A DNA stretch of 64,000 nt, from NCBI RefSeq assembly GCF_030815085.1, contig NZ_JAUSWG010000002.1, one strand, 5' to 3'. Source of the DNA: Paraclostridium ghonii (lineage in GTDB: Bacteria > Bacillota > Clostridia > Peptostreptococcales > Peptostreptococcaceae). The translations under genes were made by a program, and so were the position numbers. Positions 63,254 to 64,000 of the stretch are shown piece by piece (within the stretch, counting starts at the first letter, position 1; each line of letters opens with the position of its first letter). Below the pieces are notes generated by a model. It made no database searches and was not told the origin of the DNA. It saw only the letters and a program-made list of their open reading frames with translations.

Positions 63254-64000
63254 TTATTCTTCATTTTTAAGGCCTTCTACTATACTTAATTTTGAAACTT
63301 TGTTTTTTGCTAAATATCCAGCAATTACACATATAATTATTGCTCCTACCCCAAACTGAAGTATTTCTACTTCAGGTATCTTAAATTCATATGCCTGTTT
63401 AATTCCTGCTCCTTGAGAAAATATTTCATTTGCTCTTTGCATACTTTTATAAGTATTATAACTAGAAAATACTCCAGCTATTATTGAACTTAAAATACCA
63501 TATATAATGCTTTCTTTTAGTATCATTTTCTTAACATTTTTCATACTCATTCCAATAGCTCTTAGTGTTGAAATTTCCTTAAGTCTAATCATTATATTTG
63601 TTATAACTATACAAGCTATATTTATAGATGATATAACCAATGTAATTATTACACTCACTAGTACCTCTTTTTTAAGTTTTATATTTCCTTCAGTAGATAT
63701 TTTCCTATTTTCATACTTACTTTCCATTTCCTTAAAATCATCTTCATTTATTATTTCTTTTACCTTTGAGACGACTCCTTCTTCTTTCTCCTTTTGTAAT
63801 TTTATAGATATATTATTAAAGCCTTTTTTTCCTGTTAAATTTTCAAAACTATTTTTATCTAATATTACTTGGAAACGAGAGTCCATTCCACATTCAGCAT
63901 TTAAAACATAATCAGTATTTAATAGTCCTGCAACTTTAATTTTTTGATTAACATATTTTACTTCTTTACCATTAGTTTCTGGAATCTTAACTTCAATAAT
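63254..64000 (-). CDS. Module E: FtsX-family ABC transporter permease, C-terminal part (runs off right edge)
   Basis: The reading frame is open from the stop at 63254 to the window end (248 codons); an ATG at 63886 is only internal. Visible: the end of an extracellular domain (QKIKVAGLLNTDYVLN), helix near the RLKEISTLRAIGMSMKNVKKM loop, and two further helices ending VSKLSIVEGLKNEE. It matches the C-terminal third of the other FtsX permeases in this window. No ATPase gene follows in the 244-bp gap downstream, which holds nothing I recognise; its partner should be beyond the edge. Confidence 0.8.
   Translation of the reverse strand: MIEVKIPETNGKEVKYVNQKIKVAGLLNTDYVLNAECGMDSRFQVILDKNSFENLTGKKGFNNISIKLQKEKEEGVVSKVKEIINEDDFKEMESKYENRKISTEGNIKLKKEVLVSVIITLVISSINIACIVITNIMIRLKEISTLRAIGMSMKNVKKMILKESIIYGILSSIIAGVFSSYNTYKSMQRANEIFSQGAGIKQAYEFKIPEVEILQFGVGAIIICVIAGYLAKNKVSKLSIVEGLKNEE

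Overview
The window is AT-rich, low-GC Gram-positive DNA with strong AAGGAGG-type ribosome binding sites, many intrinsic terminators and Clostridia-type gene families (LicT/BglP, CD3324-like HTH, GHKL/LytTR two-component pairs, DUF1093 and DUF3139 accessories). I infer a Peptostreptococcaceae-like clostridium (Paraclostridium, Paeniclostridium, Romboutsia or Clostridioides relatives). This is an inference from gene content, not a database match. No rRNA, tRNA or CRISPR array was seen.

Layout. 1-172: start of a proline iminopeptidase. 0.4-10.4 kb: a surface-glycan island with a large DUF11 repeat protein, GT4 and GT2-GT4 glycosyltransferases, a pyruvyl-transferase-like protein, a rhamnosyltransferase-like protein, a UDP-GlcNAc 4,6-dehydratase and an RmlD-like reductase, with the relic of a UDP-GlcNAc 2-epimerase between the last two. 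10.5-12.3 kb: a secreted SH3 protein and an MFS exporter. 12.5-17.2 kb: a beta-glucoside PTS operon with LicT antiterminator and two RAT sites. 17.2-31 kb, 39-45 kb and 54-60 kb: repeated modules of LytTR regulator, AgrC-like kinase and FtsX/MacB-type ABC transporter; a further permease runs off the right edge. 31-34 kb: a nitroreductase interrupted at its ribosome binding site by a TnpB-only IS605-family element, then a GNAT acetyltransferase. 34-39 kb: a ROK-regulated sugar or polyol operon. 44.8-50 kb: an ABC-2 exporter with a LiaSR/NarL-like two-component system. 50-54 kb: an ABC-F protein, a small HTH protein and a GlpT/UhpT-type antiporter with a structured leader. 60-63 kb: a TIM-barrel protein, an unknown protein and a DbpA-like RNA helicase.

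The main discovery candidate is a 67-bp regulatory cassette found five times with fixed geometry. It holds two CAACTA-like boxes 21 bp apart (LytTR/VirR-like), then exactly 11 bp, a -35 (TTGATA type), exactly 17 bp, and a -10 (TATCTT type). The -10 lies inside the left arm of a terminator hairpin that also closes the upstream kinase gene or its relic. Each cassette precedes one FtsX-type ABC operon. Two of the five operons have lost their own kinase and regulator and keep only a kinase tail plus the cassette, which suggests control in trans by the intact LytTR regulators. YxeA (part of the LL-37-responsive yxd locus in Bacillus subtilis), DUF3139, the ABC-2 exporter and the ABC-F protein together suggest a peptide-antibiotic sensing and defence region.

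A family of structured intergenic repeats (five copies, with one pair that looks covarying) sits in leaders and intergenic spaces across the window.
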